The notes: a model not told the origin generated them from the sequence alone. A DNA stretch of 64,000 nt from Dasypus novemcinctus (GCF_030445035.2 NC_080704.1:29990509-30054508); one strand, 5' to 3'; shown: positions 36,797 through 49,576, counted from the first letter of the stretch. Made by a program: numbers and translations.

Positions 36797-37004
36797 GGGG
36801 AGTAGAAGTAGCTCAAGTGGTTGAGCAACTGCTTCCCATGTATGAGGTCCCAGGTTCAATCCCCAGTACCTCCTAACAACATACAAAACAAACAAACAAA
36901 TGAAAATACAACTCTCTCAGCGGGGAGCGGATGTAGCTCAGTGGTTGAGCACCTGCTTCCCATGTATGAGGTCTGAGTTCAATCTCCAGTACCTCCTTTA
37001 AAAA
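36797..37004 (+). mobile_element. Dimeric short tRNA SINE bounded by one duplication
   Basis: Two tRNA-like units in the same orientation (36797-36870 and 36922-36996), each with an A-box-like 'tagctca(a)gtgg' and B-box-like 'ggttcaatcc' (second unit 'gagttcaatct'). An A/C-rich linker joins them. The 9-bp repeat 'aaatgatca' occurs at 36788-36796 and 37005-37013, outside the pair; none is visible around the second unit alone. Confidence 0.8.
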
Positions 37005-37013
37005 AAATGATCA

Positions 37014-38139
37014 CAGTTAAAAAGGTTTGGGTAGTGTTAATTTAAACGTTTTAGAAAGTTAGCTGCTGCTATGAAGTGTGAATTTACAAGAAGATGTAAT
37101 AGGTGGTGTTTGCCACCTAGTTTTTTAGGGGCTACACAACTGTTTTATTGTTGTGGAGCCTTTTTAAGGAGTGAGACTCCATGGCACACATTGGGAAAGA
37201 GAGAGCTGCATGTTACTACTGATGATATGAATAAGAGACTGCAAGCACTGTAAACCATAAAGTATGTAGTGACAGAACACAAAACTGAAAAGGTGCTTGG
37301 GGCTCTTGTCCATCACGCTAAGGATTTGTAATTGTATGGACTTAGCACTTAGGTATGGGTGGGGTGGGGGAAATGTGGCTGGGAAGAGGTATATAATATA
37401 TCCTAAAAAGCTCTGCATGTGGTCATCATCAAATGATATTTAGGAGTTCGATTAAAGAGGATTTGGTTGAACAATCAATTAGAAACATATGCCTAAATCT
37501 ACCTATCAAGTTTGAATACATTTGACATTTTATCTCAAAGTGATTTATATATTTTGGCATAAGCTAGCAGAATGCCTTACTTTTAAATATCTGCAATCCA
37601 ACTGCCATTCTGGAATCACAGCTGAGGCCATTCATTACATAGTGGCATTCTGAGGTGAGGTGTTTTTTTTTTTTAATAAGTCTATATATTCTAATATAGA
37701 TTGCTGGCTTTTTTCTTAATTTACTTTTTTCCCTTGAATTTTGGACCAATTCCTAATATATGAATTTCAAAGGCATCTCCCCAAGCTAAATTTGCTTAAG
37801 AGGATTAGTAAATGCAGAGTTGCAATATGGAGGCCTGAGTACTTGAGTGAGGAGAGAGCAGAAGTGGGAGTAGCGTTTCTATTTTGGGGAGAGTGGTTTT
37901 TCATCTTCTCAAGTTATAAGAATACACAAACCTATTAGGAATGCCTTTCCCTTTCTCTTGTACTCTCCTGTTTTCCACTCACATATTCTTAACTTCTTCT
38001 CTTTACTCATTTTCCAAATCCAGAGAAGGGGTAAGTAGGATAGGAGGTGTCACAGTCAAGAAAGGCATTTCTCCACTTCCACTATAACCAGCCCAGAACT
38101 CAAAGGGTTTTCTTAGTTAGACTGTCCACATTACTGCCT
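37014..38139. other. Unassigned DNA
   Basis: No gene or clear repeat. Short frames on both strands have no recognisable domain. Confidence 0.5.
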
Positions 38140-38470
38140 CCAATTTCCTGCCATTAAGTCCATTCTGGCTTATATCCCTGGCACTCTACTAAAATTGTTC
38201 TTTTCAAGGTCAGGTTGACAAAATCCAGTGAACTCTTCTGCAGCTTCAATATCAAAGCAGTATTAAGTTGATCATATCTACAGTTTCTGTGACATTCCCC
38301 AGTAGACCTTTTCCTTGAACCCACCTGATCACTCCATCTCAGTCTCTTTGCTGGCATCACCTTCTCTGAACACCCCTCAAAATCTTTATAAGTCCTAGGA
38401 GCTTTACCTTGCAAGACTTTTCTTTTTCCTTGATGGGTCCTTAGCACTCCTGAGCTGTAACTGAGGTTCC
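38140..38470 (+). mobile_element. L2 LINE fragment, RT region
   Basis: Diverged L2 open-frame text: 'ctctactaaaattgttcttt', 'cacctgatcactccatctca' and 'gtctctttgctggcatcacc' match the L2 reverse transcriptase region in plus orientation. No open frame remains in this direction. Confidence 0.55.
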
Positions 38471-38929
38471 AGTCTCATTCCTAACTTGCCTCTGGCCCAC
38501 TGATATATTGCTATTTTGATGATTACTATAGTTAATTAACCCGTTCCTGCATCTATGTTTTTAGAAGGAAAAAAACCCCAACACTCTCATTTTCATTTTT
38601 ACCCATTTTACCATGGTTTACATATATAACCCACGTTTCCCACCCCCACCCCCCCAAAGGAAAACACTATTTCGTATATTATGCCAAATATTTGGGATAT
38701 AATTGGGGCAGGAAGTAGTGAGAAATGGTTTGTAAGGAGATAAAGTCCAATTCCTTCATCTTTACTTCCCTGTAACTTTTCTACACAATGTTGGGTTTTG
38801 GGCTGAGAGGGCTTCTTTTAGAATCTGAATATCTCACGGGCAATCATGGGCTCTACAAAGAGGTCACACGGCTTCTTGGTTGAGATACAAACAATGAATT
38901 CATACATCTGAAGTTCAACAGTTTGTCGT

Positions 38930-39955
38930 TATTAATCAATCATTCTAAAACGTAGTGGCTTAAGACAACAACATTATGTTTGCTCACAAGCCTGCCGTTC
39001 CAAGCAGAATCAGCGGGAGGGGCTTTAAAACACTGGGATCCAGAATCATCTGAAAGCTCACTTTTTCACTTATCTGGTTCCTGGACTTGAAGTCTCAAAC
39101 AGCTGAAGGCTGGTTCCTTTTTTTTTTTTTTTTTGAGATTTATTTATTTATTTATTTCTCTCCCCACCCCCACCCCCACCCCCACCCTGGTTGTCTGTTC
39201 TCTGTGTCTATTTGCTGTGTCTTCTTTGTCCGCTTCTGTTGTCAGTGGCGTGGGAATCTGTGTTTTCTTTTTGTTACGTCACTTTGTCCGCTTCTGTTGT
39301 CAGTGGCGTGGGAATCTGTGTTTTCTTTTTGTTGCGTCATCTTGTTGTGTCAGCTTTCCGTGTGTGCGGCGCCATTCCTGGGCAGGCTGCACCTTCCTTC
39401 GCGCTGGGCGGCTCTCCTTACAGGGCGCACTCCTTGCGTGTGGGGCTCCCCTGCGGGGGGACACCCCTGCGTGGCATGGCACTCCTTGCACGCATCAGCA
39501 CTGCGCATGGGCCAGCTCCACACGGGTCAAGGAGGCCCGGGGCTTGAACCGCGGACCTCCCATGTGATAGACAGGCGCCCTAACCACTGGGCCAAGTCTG
39601 CCGCCTTCCTTTGGCTTTCTATCGCTACATGGCCTCTCCACAAAGTCTCTCTAGCATGGCGGCTTCAGGGGGGGCTAGACTTCTTATATGTCACGTTAGG
39701 GTCCTCAAGACTTGTGTACCAAAGGACAGAGAGCCTGGCCGAAGCCATATCTCCTTTTATGACCTACGCTCTGCAGCCACACAGCATCACTTCTACTTCG
39801 TTCTATTCATGAAGGCAAGCACAACTATCCCCCACCCCACCCCACCCAACCCAAGGTCATAGCCCCAGGTTCAAGGGAGGGCAGATAGGCTCCATCTCTT
39901 AATGGGGGTGGAGCAAGGTTCAAGCCATTTTAGCAAAATGCAGTCTGCCATACCT
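38930..39955 (-). mobile_element. MLT1-like MaLR LTR split by a SINE
   Basis: Left part (38930-39116) carries 'aaacgtagtggcttaagaca'; right part (39604-39955) carries 'catggcctctccacaaagtc', 'gaagccatatctccttttat' and 'tagcaaaatgcag'. Both follow a reversed MaLR LTR. The DAS SINE at 39117-39603 separates them. Confidence 0.6.
39117..39603 (-). mobile_element. DAS-type SINE with an internal tandem duplication
   Basis: Minus-strand copy, longest in the window. A 58-bp unit is duplicated head to tail (39225-39282 and 39283-39340, one or two differences). A (CCCCCA)n tract at 39165-39187 replaces the usual G-run. The 241-codon plus-strand frame at 39087-39812 runs antisense through this SINE into the LTR and is not a gene. 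Confidence 0.92.
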
Positions 39956-41620
39956 TTGTAGCTGAATAACTTTATTCTCTTCGTTCAAATAAAGTCATAG
40001 CCATATGCAATCATATTATATTGAATACAGCAACTAAATGCTTAATGGATTATATACAGGTATTTTGCTTGGGAAAACTGACCAGATAAATGTTGCAATA
40101 TACTCTAGATTAACATAAAATATCATCTGGGATTCCATAACAAATACCTTGAGGAGAGAGTCATCTGCAGCAATTCAAGAGAGATAAAAGGGATATTAAC
40201 TTAGTTTGAAACATATATATATATATATATATATATTGTTTTACAGGCTGCCTACTCTTTTAGAGCAACTATTTTCTGTACCTTGCAAATACCATACTAT
40301 CTTTATTATTAAAAGTGTATGCCCTTTTAAAGCTCCAAATGGATATATCCTTTTCAGCAATTACAGTAGTAGTTAGAACACTAAAAGCACTCTTCAAATA
40401 TAAAGTATAGGATCTAGAAAATGTGTCACTTATATGTCATTTATATTTCATTAATATTTCATTTTTCAATATGTCATTTATATTTCATGTTTAATTTAAG
40501 CCTCAATCAGTCTTCCTTTCCTAATTTGATCCATCCTCTCTACATTACAGCCCTCAAAGTATAATCCCTTTTTATAACAGATGGTTTTTCTGAAAGTAAA
40601 ATAACTTCAATTATAAGAATGAAGGAAAGAAGGCTGAAGTTAAACACTTCAGATAATTCCATTTTAAGTTTCTAAGAACGGGAGCTCAAGGGTGCTGACC
40701 TGGCTTGGCAGAAGAAAAAATATCAAAATTAGAAGAATATTCTTTAAAATCTACTGACTCCCTGATGACTTCTACATTAAGTTATAACTTATTGCCTGTA
40801 ACTGTCCACTATCAAAATAATCAACAGGAAAATGAAAGGGTCATTTCATCATGTGCATCATTCCAGGAGACTCATTCCTAAAAAGTGAGCAGAAGAGCTG
40901 CCTTGAATTATCCACTAGAAATAATTGACTCAAATGAAAGTTTTAGAAGTCCTTCCTCTCTGTCTCCACTGATTACGTGCTCATATACACATGTATTTCT
41001 CACTGCTTGCCCTCTTGCTTCCACTACAACACACGCAGCTGAAAACATCAGGGTTTCTTTCTCTATAACGTCTGTTTTCAGACATTATATTCAGAAGGTC
41101 CCTACTGGTATCCAATAAAAGAGAGAGTGGCATGCAAAGAGTATCACAATCCCTGGAAATCCTATTTTCACAGAGGCTTATACTGGCTGGAAAGCACAAA
41201 GGAGATAATGTTTGAAAGAGAGACATAATAAATATGAAAAGACATATGCAGGAGAAATGAGTACTTCCTTTTAAAACTCCACCCATGAATTCAGGCCACT
41301 GCCGCTAATGTAGGAGGAAATTTTTCCCACTCTCTGCATTCTAACCACTCACTTCTCATGAAGGGAGGAGGGTGATGAAGACCTGTTCTCCATTGCATAG
41401 AGTTAAAGCTGCCTTTGAAGCTGGCTGCACCAGTTCCTCCCAGAAAGAGTCTGCTGAGAAGACCCATCTCATACCATGTTCAGGTCCCCAGGGCGAGGGG
41501 AACAGCATGAGGAAAAGTACTTCAGCCTCAGAATTTTCAAGAACCTAGCTCGAGGGACTATATAGTTGCATCTTATGGTATCCTAATTTTAATTTCCATA
41601 ATGCAGTTGAGGAAAATATT
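39956..41620. other. Unassigned AT-rich DNA
   Basis: Holds a (TA)n run at 40212-40236 and an imperfect 'tcatttatatttcat' repeat at 40430-40490. No gene or transposable element recognised. Confidence 0.5.
40212..40236. repeat. (TA)n microsatellite
   Basis: Uninterrupted TA dinucleotide run of about 25 bp. Confidence 0.95.
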
Positions 41621-41623
41621 CCC

Positions 41624-41693
41624 GTTTTCACCTCTCTTAAAATGCCTTTTTATAGATTGTTTTCACCTCTCTTAAAATGCCTTTTTATAGATT
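41624..41693. repeat. Perfect 35-bp tandem duplication
   Basis: Units at 41624-41658 and 41659-41693 are identical, each running from 'gttttcacctctctt' to 'tatagatt'. A shortened 'ccttttatagattttataga' follows. Confidence 0.95.
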
Positions 41694-41759
41694 GTAGTTA
41701 AAACACCTTTTATAGATTTTATAGATTTGACCAGTTTTCTACTATTTCATACTGTCCTT

Positions 41760-42173
41760 TTTTTTTTTTTTAAAGATTTATTTTATTTATATCTCTCCCC
41801 TTCCCTGCCCCCGGTTGTCTGTTCTCTGTGTCCATTTGCTGCGTGTTCTTTGTCCACTTCTGTTGTTGTCAGCGGCACGGAAATCTGTGTTTCTTTTTGT
41901 TGCATCATTTTGCTGTGTCAGCTCTCCGTGTGTGCCGCACCATTCCTGGGCAGGCTGCACTTTCTTTCCCGCTGGGCGGCTCTCCTTACGGGGCACACTC
42001 CTTGCATGTGGGGCTCCCCTACACGGGGACACCCCTGCATGACACAGCACTCCTTGTGCGCATCAGCACTGCACATGGGCCAGCTCCACATGGGTCAAGG
42101 AGGCCCGGGGTTTGAACCGCAGGCCTCCCATGTGGTAGACGGACGCCCTAACCACTGGGCCAAGTCCGCTTCC
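41760..42173 (-). mobile_element. DAS-type tRNA-derived SINE
   Basis: Full-length minus-strand copy. Direct repeat 'ctgtcctt' at 41752-41759 and 42174-42181. Poly(T) then 'aaagatttatttta' at the left, tRNA-like head at the right (reverse B box 'ggtttgaacc' near 42109). Confidence 0.93.
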
Positions 42174-43711
42174 CTGTCCTTGTTGATATGAAGAGAAAGA
42201 GAGAAGATTCAACTACTTCATTGACTTAAATGTTACAAATATTGACTTTCAGTTAGTCCCTCAGCTTTTCACTTTCTTTGTGATACATTGTAATAAAAAG
42301 TCATTAATTCTAATATAGAAGAATTCATTTTTTTTTTTTTTTATAATTACTGTTTTATGTATGGCTGAAAAATTTCTTCCTTATCCTGGAATCATGATGA
42401 TAATTCTCCTATACTGTCTTCTAAATCTTTTTACATTTCCCTTTAATCTTTTAGAAATTAATCCTTCTAAGTAGAACTGTTTCGTATAATGCAGAGATTG
42501 GTTTTTATATGGAGCTTCAACTGTCCCATTAATTTAAAAGACCATCTGTTTGCCACAGATCATCCTTGGTACCTGTGCTATTCATATATACATACACCCA
42601 CTCACTCATGCACACATTTGCCAGTGTCTTTGGCGCCTACATTCTGCTTTAATTGACAATTTTTTTTGTACCTTGGAAGTAGCACACTGTCTTTATTGTT
42701 ACAAGTATATACTAATGAGTCTTGTTTGTTTTCCTGACTATGTTGCCAATTCATGGGCCTTTGCTCCTGCTTAGAAATTTGCCAAGTTCCTTAATGAAAA
42801 GAGTTGTATGCTAAGAGTCTTATAGGCTTCACTTTGAAAATATAGACCATTTTGCAGAGAATTGTCATCTATACGATACATAGACCATATCTATTAATTT
42901 GTCATCTTTTTTTTTTTGTTTTATGAAACTAGAAGTTTCCTCATACAATACAGGCATCTTTTGATAGAATCATTCCTAAGTACCTTATATATGGAAATGT
43001 TGATATAAATAGTATCTTTAAAAAATTTATTTTGAGGTGCTTGTTACACCTGACTTTGTTTATTGATCATATATCTAGCCAACTTGCTAAATTCTCTTAT
43101 TTCATTCTAAAAATATATCTATGGATTTGGGGGGGTGGTTATATAGACAATCAGATTGCCTACCACAATTGATATTTTTCTCTCTTCATTTCCAACCCAT
43201 AAACCACTTATTCCTTTTACTTGTCTTACTGGTCCAGCTAAGCCCTACAGTAAAATTTTGCATCAACAGTTATTATGGGCACCAGTAACATTTTCTTCTT
43301 AAGTGAAAGGAAGGGCTTTCTCTATTTTATCATTAAGAACAATGTTCTCTGGTTAATTTTCACAGATCCTCTTAGTGGCAGAAAATGGTTTGGCAGCTCC
43401 CTCACCCAGTTTCTTCTTCTGGGGCACAAAAGTAAGGTACATCTCTCAGCCTTCTATATAATTATGATAAGGTCCTGTTTTGCAATTTGGACCATTGGGA
43501 TGTGAGAAAAAGAAAGCAGACAACTTCCAGGCCAGTCGCATGTCCCCATGCAATGACACCCACAGTGCTTCTCCCTGTCTATGCAGCTGGAAGCAGAGGA
43601 CACAGACATTTCAGAGCCACGGAATGGAAGGGGCACAGAACCTTGTGTCATTTTGCTGCAGACTAGGTTCCTTGGGCAGCAGACTCTGAGACTGAGATGA
43701 AAGTGCAGAAG

Positions 43712-44165
43712 GCATATGTATTAGTCAGGGTTCTCTAGGGAACAGAATCAACAGGAGATATCTGTAAATAGAATGAGATTTTATACGAGTCTCTCCCATG
43801 ACCGTGGGGATGCACAAGTCCCAGGTTCCGCAGGCAGGCTGCAACCCCGGGGCTCCGATGAAAGTCCAAGGAAGGTCCTTGATGAGTTTCCAGGAGATGT
43901 TCGCTGTCCAAAGACGAGCTGGGAAATTCTCTCTGAGTGCTGAAATCACTTCCCCTTTTAAGGCGTTCAACTGATTGGATAAAGCCTCACTCATTGCTGA
44001 CGGCAATCTCCCTGGTCAATGCAGATGTAATCAGCCATCTAAGCAGTAAACTCACTGATGACTAAGGCCCGTAAATGTCCTTGTATTACAATTAGCCCAG
44101 TGCTTGCTTGGCCAAACACCTGGGCACAATTACCTGGCTGAACTGATACATTAGCCTAACCATCA
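43712..44165 (-). mobile_element. MaLR-type LTR
   Basis: Left end 'tgtattagtcagggttctct' is the reverse of the typical MaLR 3' end (AGAGAACCCTGACTAATACA). On the minus strand a 'gtataaaatctcatt' block lies near 43780 and a start near 'tgatggttagg' at 44160. No clear 5-bp duplication. Confidence 0.65.
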
Positions 44166-44563
44166 CTGCATTTTAGAATACTCTTGGGAAACGCACATGG
44201 AAGGGAAAAAGAAAGGAGGAGGGTTGGGCAGAAGGAGAAGTTGAGCTGCAATGGAGTCTCAATGGAGGCCTCAGCTGACTGGGAAGTGCAATAGTTGCAG
44301 TGACCTGCCAGAGCAATCAGGGCCCTTAGACCCACATGCCAATTAGTTTCTGGGTGCAGGTTACCCTGGGAACAGGGTATAACCTCGGGTAAGGCATCGC
44401 TCTTTTGCTGAAGCAACCCCAAAGGGGCTGACCCCTGAGGCTTTTGTGCCAGCACATTCACAGCACCTGGGAGCATATGCCCTTTATTCCTTAAGGTGCT
44501 TCTAGGAGGTGAATCCCATCATCTACCTGCTTCAAAAAGAGCCATTTGGGAGAACCGTCCAAC

Positions 44564-44602
44564 CCCACCCCCCCCCCCGCCCCCACCGCCACACACACAC
44601 AA
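44564..44602. repeat. C-rich/(CA)n low-complexity tract
   Basis: Run of about 13 C with interruptions followed by a short (CA)n. Confidence 0.9.
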
Positions 44603-45700
44603 AGCACTGTGACTTGAGTGAATACCAACAACCAAGACTATCATGTTAAACTACAGGGATGTGGGGGTTTATCTGTGTCCAGAGCTAGTGTTCATTGGCC
44701 CTGCCTAATATATCAGTTTAAGGGAATTCCCTTCCATTTCTAGTTAGCTAAGAATTTTAAAAAGAATGAATGGCATTGAATCCTATGGAAAGTGTGTTGA
44801 CATCTGTTACTTTTTCCTCCTTTATATTACTCTGGAGGGATTACATGTATCCATTCTCTAACATTAAACAATTCTTGCATTCCAGGTATGAACTCAAATT
44901 GACCTTTAGATATTAATTATATACACACATAGCTTTGATATATTTATAGTTGCTCCTTTATGTAATATTAGTCTGATAGAATGAGCTCATCAGGGGTTGC
45001 TTTTTGTCTATTATCTGGATAATTTAGAAAACATTACAAGTATCTTTTAGTTAAATAGTTGGAGAAATTGCCTGTAAATCTGGGATTGGTATACTTTAAG
45101 GAAAAAAAAACATTTATTCAATTTCTCTAATGAGTATAAGATACTTTGGGCTATTTTATGTTTTCTTGAGTTGATAATTTAAGGATTTTTCATTTACAAT
45201 GAGTTACATTTTATTCTTTTTAAAAATTAGTCTCTTATCACTAGCTCAGTTTTTATTCCAGGGGTTAATTTTGTCAAGATTTAGTACAAAGCTATTTCAT
45301 ATTCTTTATCTGATGATTGCAACATCTGAAGTCTTTAGGATCTAAATCTGTTTTGTTCTGTTTCTGCTAATTCTCTCCCATTACAGCTTGTTTTCTTGTA
45401 TTTTTGGTGATTTTTGGTTACAAGATCATACGTAGCTGATTGAAACCTTGGGTATTTTAAGGACCAACATATGGAGTCAGGGACCAAAACCAAGCTGGAA
45501 CATCTTCACCTTCTTTGAGAATTTTCGCTTACTGTGGCGTCTCAGGTTGTATTCCACCTTGCAGAGGGACCAAGGCTCAAACTCCTATTATCAACTCTGG
45601 GAGGCCATACATGTTTATTTTCAGCTCACCGGTCCCCTCCCGTTTCTCACCTTCTCTCCCCTTTTTGGAAATTCCTCTTAATTTTTTTTTCCAATTCAGC

Positions 45701-46728
45701 AATGCACTGTTGGTTACAAAGCGCTACAGAGGATTGTTAAAGGGAAGAAAATCTATAATAAAGGTCTGAAGTATTTCCCCATGTATGCATTAGAAGCAAA
45801 GAACAGAGGGAGGAAGAACAGAAATAGTATAATTATGACCATGTGGAGCCACCATGGCATCACGATCGCTGCTGCCCCCACTGCTGCTCTCCTTTCTACG
45901 TCGCTAGCTGTATTGACCCTGCTACCACTCAAATGTAGGGCCAATTAAATAATGAAAATGAGTGAAGAGCCTTTACCTGATCTTTCCCCTTGTAATCCCT
46001 TTCTCCTTTCTTTCCTGATCATTTCTGTTCTAAAGCCATGCGGCTGACCGGGGAGAGCTAGGTCAGTGAGGAAGGGCTTTGGGCATGAAGAGCCAGGGCC
46101 TGAGCAGATTGAGAACGGCATCTGTGCATGTCAGCTGTCTGATAAGGGGTGTCAGAGCCCACTGGGATGTGGAGTGGATCCATCTGGGGGGAAGGTGGCC
46201 CAGAGTGGGATGTCAGTACCTGAGGGGGCCTCCATGTGTGGGTCAGTCAAGCAGGGAAAGGAGGCAGTCCACCTAAGGGAGAGCCCTGTGAGGGATCTGA
46301 GAGCAAGAGCATGATGGGGAGACCAAGTCTGACATGGAATGTCAGACCCCAAGTGGGGTGAAGATGACTTTCTTGTGTATGGGTGCACAGCATGGGGAGT
46401 CAGAGCCTGAAGGGTGAGGAAGGTGTCAGCATGTCAGGAAGAGGGTATCTCTGTGGTGAGGACTGGTGTGGCAAGCCAGATCTCAGGTAGAGGGAGGGGG
46501 CCATCAGTGCAGGGAAGAGACAGTGACAGTGACAGTGATGGCAGAGTGGTTATACACAGGGGATTTGATCAAATAAGTAAATATGGTAAAGATAATGGGA
46601 GCCATGATTCTCACTGGTAAAGAAGCAACTTACAAATAAGGAAAGAGAGAAACCTAGAAAGGGCCTGGTGATATTATATACATGCCTTGGAGCAGCAACC
46701 GACCCATTAGCATTGAGCTATTGGCACC
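45701..46728. other. Unassigned DNA, GA-rich part
   Basis: The stretch 46050-46560 is purine-rich with loosely repeated 'gtcagagcc', 'gtgtca' and 'agtgacagtgacagtgatgg' motifs, resembling a decayed repeat I cannot name. No gene supported; frames of up to 82 codons lack domains. Confidence 0.4.
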
Positions 46729-46750
46729 CACATCTTGGCTTTTTTTTTTT

Positions 46751-47150
46751 CTTTTAAAGATTTATTTATTTATTTATTTCTCCTCCCCACCCTGGTTGTC
46801 TGTTCTCTGTGTCTATTTGCTGCATCTTCTTTGTCCGCCTCTGTTGTTGTCAGCGGCCCGGGAATCTGTGTTGCTTTTTGTTGTGTCATCTTGTGTCATC
46901 TCTCCGTGTGGGCGGCGCCATTCCTGGGTAGGCTGCACTTCCTTTCGTGCTGGGCGGCTCTCCTTACGGGCGCACTCCTTGTGCATGGGGCTCCCCTATG
47001 TGGGGACACCCCTGCGTGGCACGGCACTCCTTGTGCGCATCAGCACTGCGCATGGGCCAGCTCCACACGGGTCAAGGAGGCCCAGGGTGTGAACCATGGA
47101 CCTCCCATGTGGTAGGCGGACGCCCTAACCACTGGGCCAAGTCCGCTTCC
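46751..47150 (-). mobile_element. DAS-type SINE inserted at an L1 tail junction
   Basis: Minus-strand copy between two copies of 'cacatcttggcttttttt' (46729-46750 and 47151 onward). The right copy runs directly into the poly(T) of the L1 at 47162. The SINE target was therefore the junction between flank and L1 tail. Confidence 0.93.
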
Positions 47151-47161
47151 CACATCTTGGC

Positions 47162-47850
47162 TTTTTTTTTTTTTTTTTTTTTTAATTTTTTTATTTTTTA
47201 TTGACTTTGTAATAATATTACATTAAAAATATATATGTGAGGTCCCATTCAACCCCACCCCCCCACCCCCCCTCTCCCCCCCCCCCCAACAACACTCGTT
47301 CCCATCATCATGACACATCCATTGGATTTGGTAAGTACATCTTTGGGCACCTCTGCACCTCATATACATTGGTTCACATCATGGCCCATACTCTCCTCTA
47401 TTCCATCATGTAGGCCCTGTGAGGATTTACAATGTCCGGTGATTACCTCTGAAGCACCATCCAGGGCAGCTCCATGTCCCGAAGACGCCTCCACCTCTCA
47501 TCTCTTCCTGCCTTTCCCCATACCCTTTGTCCATTATGTCCACTTTTCCCAATCCAATGCCACCTCTTCTATGTGGACACTGGATTGGTTGTGTCCATTG
47601 CACCTTTATGTCAAGAGGAGGCTCAGATTCCACCTGGATGCTGGATGCAATCCTCCCATTTTCAGTTGTAATCACTCTAGGCTCCATGGTGTGGTGGTTG
47701 TCCTTCTTCACCTCCATCTTAGCTGAGTGTGGTAAGTCCAATAAATCAGATTGTAGGTGCTGGAGTCTGTTGAGGCTTTTTAATACCAGTCTCCACCAAA
47801 AGAAACCAAGGCATTATTGTTTCCTTCTTTTGAAAAATAAATGATTCCAG
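47162..47850 (-). mobile_element. Young L1 3' UTR with a G-rich tract
   Basis: Read on the minus strand it ends '...gggacctcacatatatattt' then an AATAAA-like block and poly(A). The tract at 47254-47289 is almost pure C on the plus strand (G on the L1 sense strand), the purine tract typical of L1 3' UTRs and able to form G-quadruplexes. A 104-codon sense frame (47427-47741) lies in the UTR; no known domain. The right (5') edge is uncertain. Confidence 0.75.
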
Positions 47851-49576
47851 GGCTGGGTCAAGAAAATGTACAAGATGAACCTGGAACATCCTCTTGTATC
47901 AGATAACAATGAAGTACTCAAAGAATGATGGAGTCATGTCAAAGAGACAGTCTGAGGAGACTCCCACTGGCCAAATCTGAGATCGAGATAAATACTTAGA
48001 ATAATGGATTGCAGTCCATTTAATAAAATAGGAAACCCTGAGTCCATATGGATATTAATTAATTAAAAGTTTGATGCAGAACAAGGTATTACTTAATTTC
48101 AAAGCACCGCCCAAATGTTTAATTAAAAACAAATAAATGGGTAAAGATGCATTGAAATTTACAAAAGAATGAAAATACATCCAATATACAGAAGTTAGAG
48201 TATAACAAACTTTTCATGAATGCATATATCGTGTATCATTAAATCTGTGCCATCCATAATTTTTGTGATGACAAAGCCCTGAAAATAACACTATCACCAA
48301 TATAGCAATTATGAATCAGTGTTTATCGGCCTCTCCCCCCATTCATTTGTGGAAAATCCATACCATTTAAAAATCCTTCAAAATGGTTCAGGAATACCTA
48401 GAGTGATTCTTGTGTTTCTGTGGCCATAAGGTGGCAGTAGTGATTATCTGCCTATCACAATCTAGTTCCATATTGCGACGTTCACTATTGCTGTTTATGC
48501 TAATAAGGCAGCAACATTTTGTCATTTTCCCCAGAAATGACTGCTGTTCATGCCTGCCAAGGGCATTGCTTCAGCAGCTGGTACCTGCTGATGCTTCCAT
48601 CATGTTGGCTAATGCCTGGTGTTGGGAGTGATAATGTCTGAGAGGAGAATATCATCTGTCATTGGCAAAGCCACTAACTTGCCAATTTCATCCTTGCAGA
48701 AGCCACTCTTCACTTCATTTCTTCAGGAAAATCAGGAACTGGTGTAGCAATGCACCTGACTGCTAATGTTAATTCAAGTTTGTTTTTCACTTTTTCTCTT
48801 ATGGCAGTTACCTTAAACTAGAACTTGGGCAGAGTCAAAAGGGTTGGAAAAGAGCACAATCCAAGTGGCATATTAACTCCTTCCTGCAATATCTTTTCTT
48901 GCCTTGAGCTCATGGTATATGCCTCTGTTTTCTCTTTCTGTCTTATTATGCTGTCTTACCAAGGAGGCTAATTGATAAGCTGACCTCTACCTATCCTTTA
49001 GATATGGGCAGATATGATGAAATCTCAGCTCCACCAAAACTTTGACACAAGCATAACCCTACCTACACATGAATGTCATTCTAGTTCATACCCTATTGCT
49101 ATCACATGTGTAGTACTCTACATGGTTTTTAGGAAAGGTATACCAAACTCCATTACTTTACATTGCATAGTAAGTACATTACTGCCAATCATTATATTAA
49201 AAGTATTAGCTTTTAATAAAGCTCTTACTAAATTCCAAGGCCATATCTATAACATAATAACACATGTGCTATTATTTCAAACTTCCTTCTAAAATCTTTT
49301 CTTTTTAAAATTGTCATGAACATTTATACAGAAAGCATCACTCTATGTGATATTATATTATGGAGCTGTGATATTTATATATGGACAATAGATAAATGTG
49401 TCAAAAATGAATTACCTATATTAAAATTATGAACATTTGAGGATGCTAATCTCTTTTTATTAAAAGTAATTTAATCACTCTTTGTTGCCTTTGTTGAGGA
49501 AAGTAAATTTAGCCTCTTTATTTTAATGACACTAAGTATCAAATGCATGTATAAATTATATTTAAACTGAGATTTT
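47851..49576. other. Unassigned AT-rich DNA
   Basis: No recognisable gene or transposable element over about 1.7 kb; open frames are under 95 codons. Confidence 0.5.

Larger units (their letters stand above)
42300..45700 (-). mobile_element. Old L1M LINE, antisense, degraded
   Basis: Antisense L1 ORF2 text occurs in several blocks: RT region at 42930-43180, finger/palm region at 44780-45200 ('aacaattcttgcattccagg' near 44869), and 'gatgattgcaacatctgaag' near 45313. It is heavily decayed and interrupted by the LTR at 43712-44165; some intervals (43260-43700, 44170-44760) are unassigned. Confidence 0.5.

Noticed and set aside
39087..39812. 241-codon open frame, plus strand
   Set aside because: It runs antisense through a DAS SINE and continues into LTR sequence; the same cysteine/serine-rich peptide pattern appears from the other SINE copies.
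47427..47741. 104-codon minus-strand frame
   Set aside because: It lies within the sense strand of an L1 3' UTR and has no known domain; other L1 copies would need to keep it open to suggest a product.
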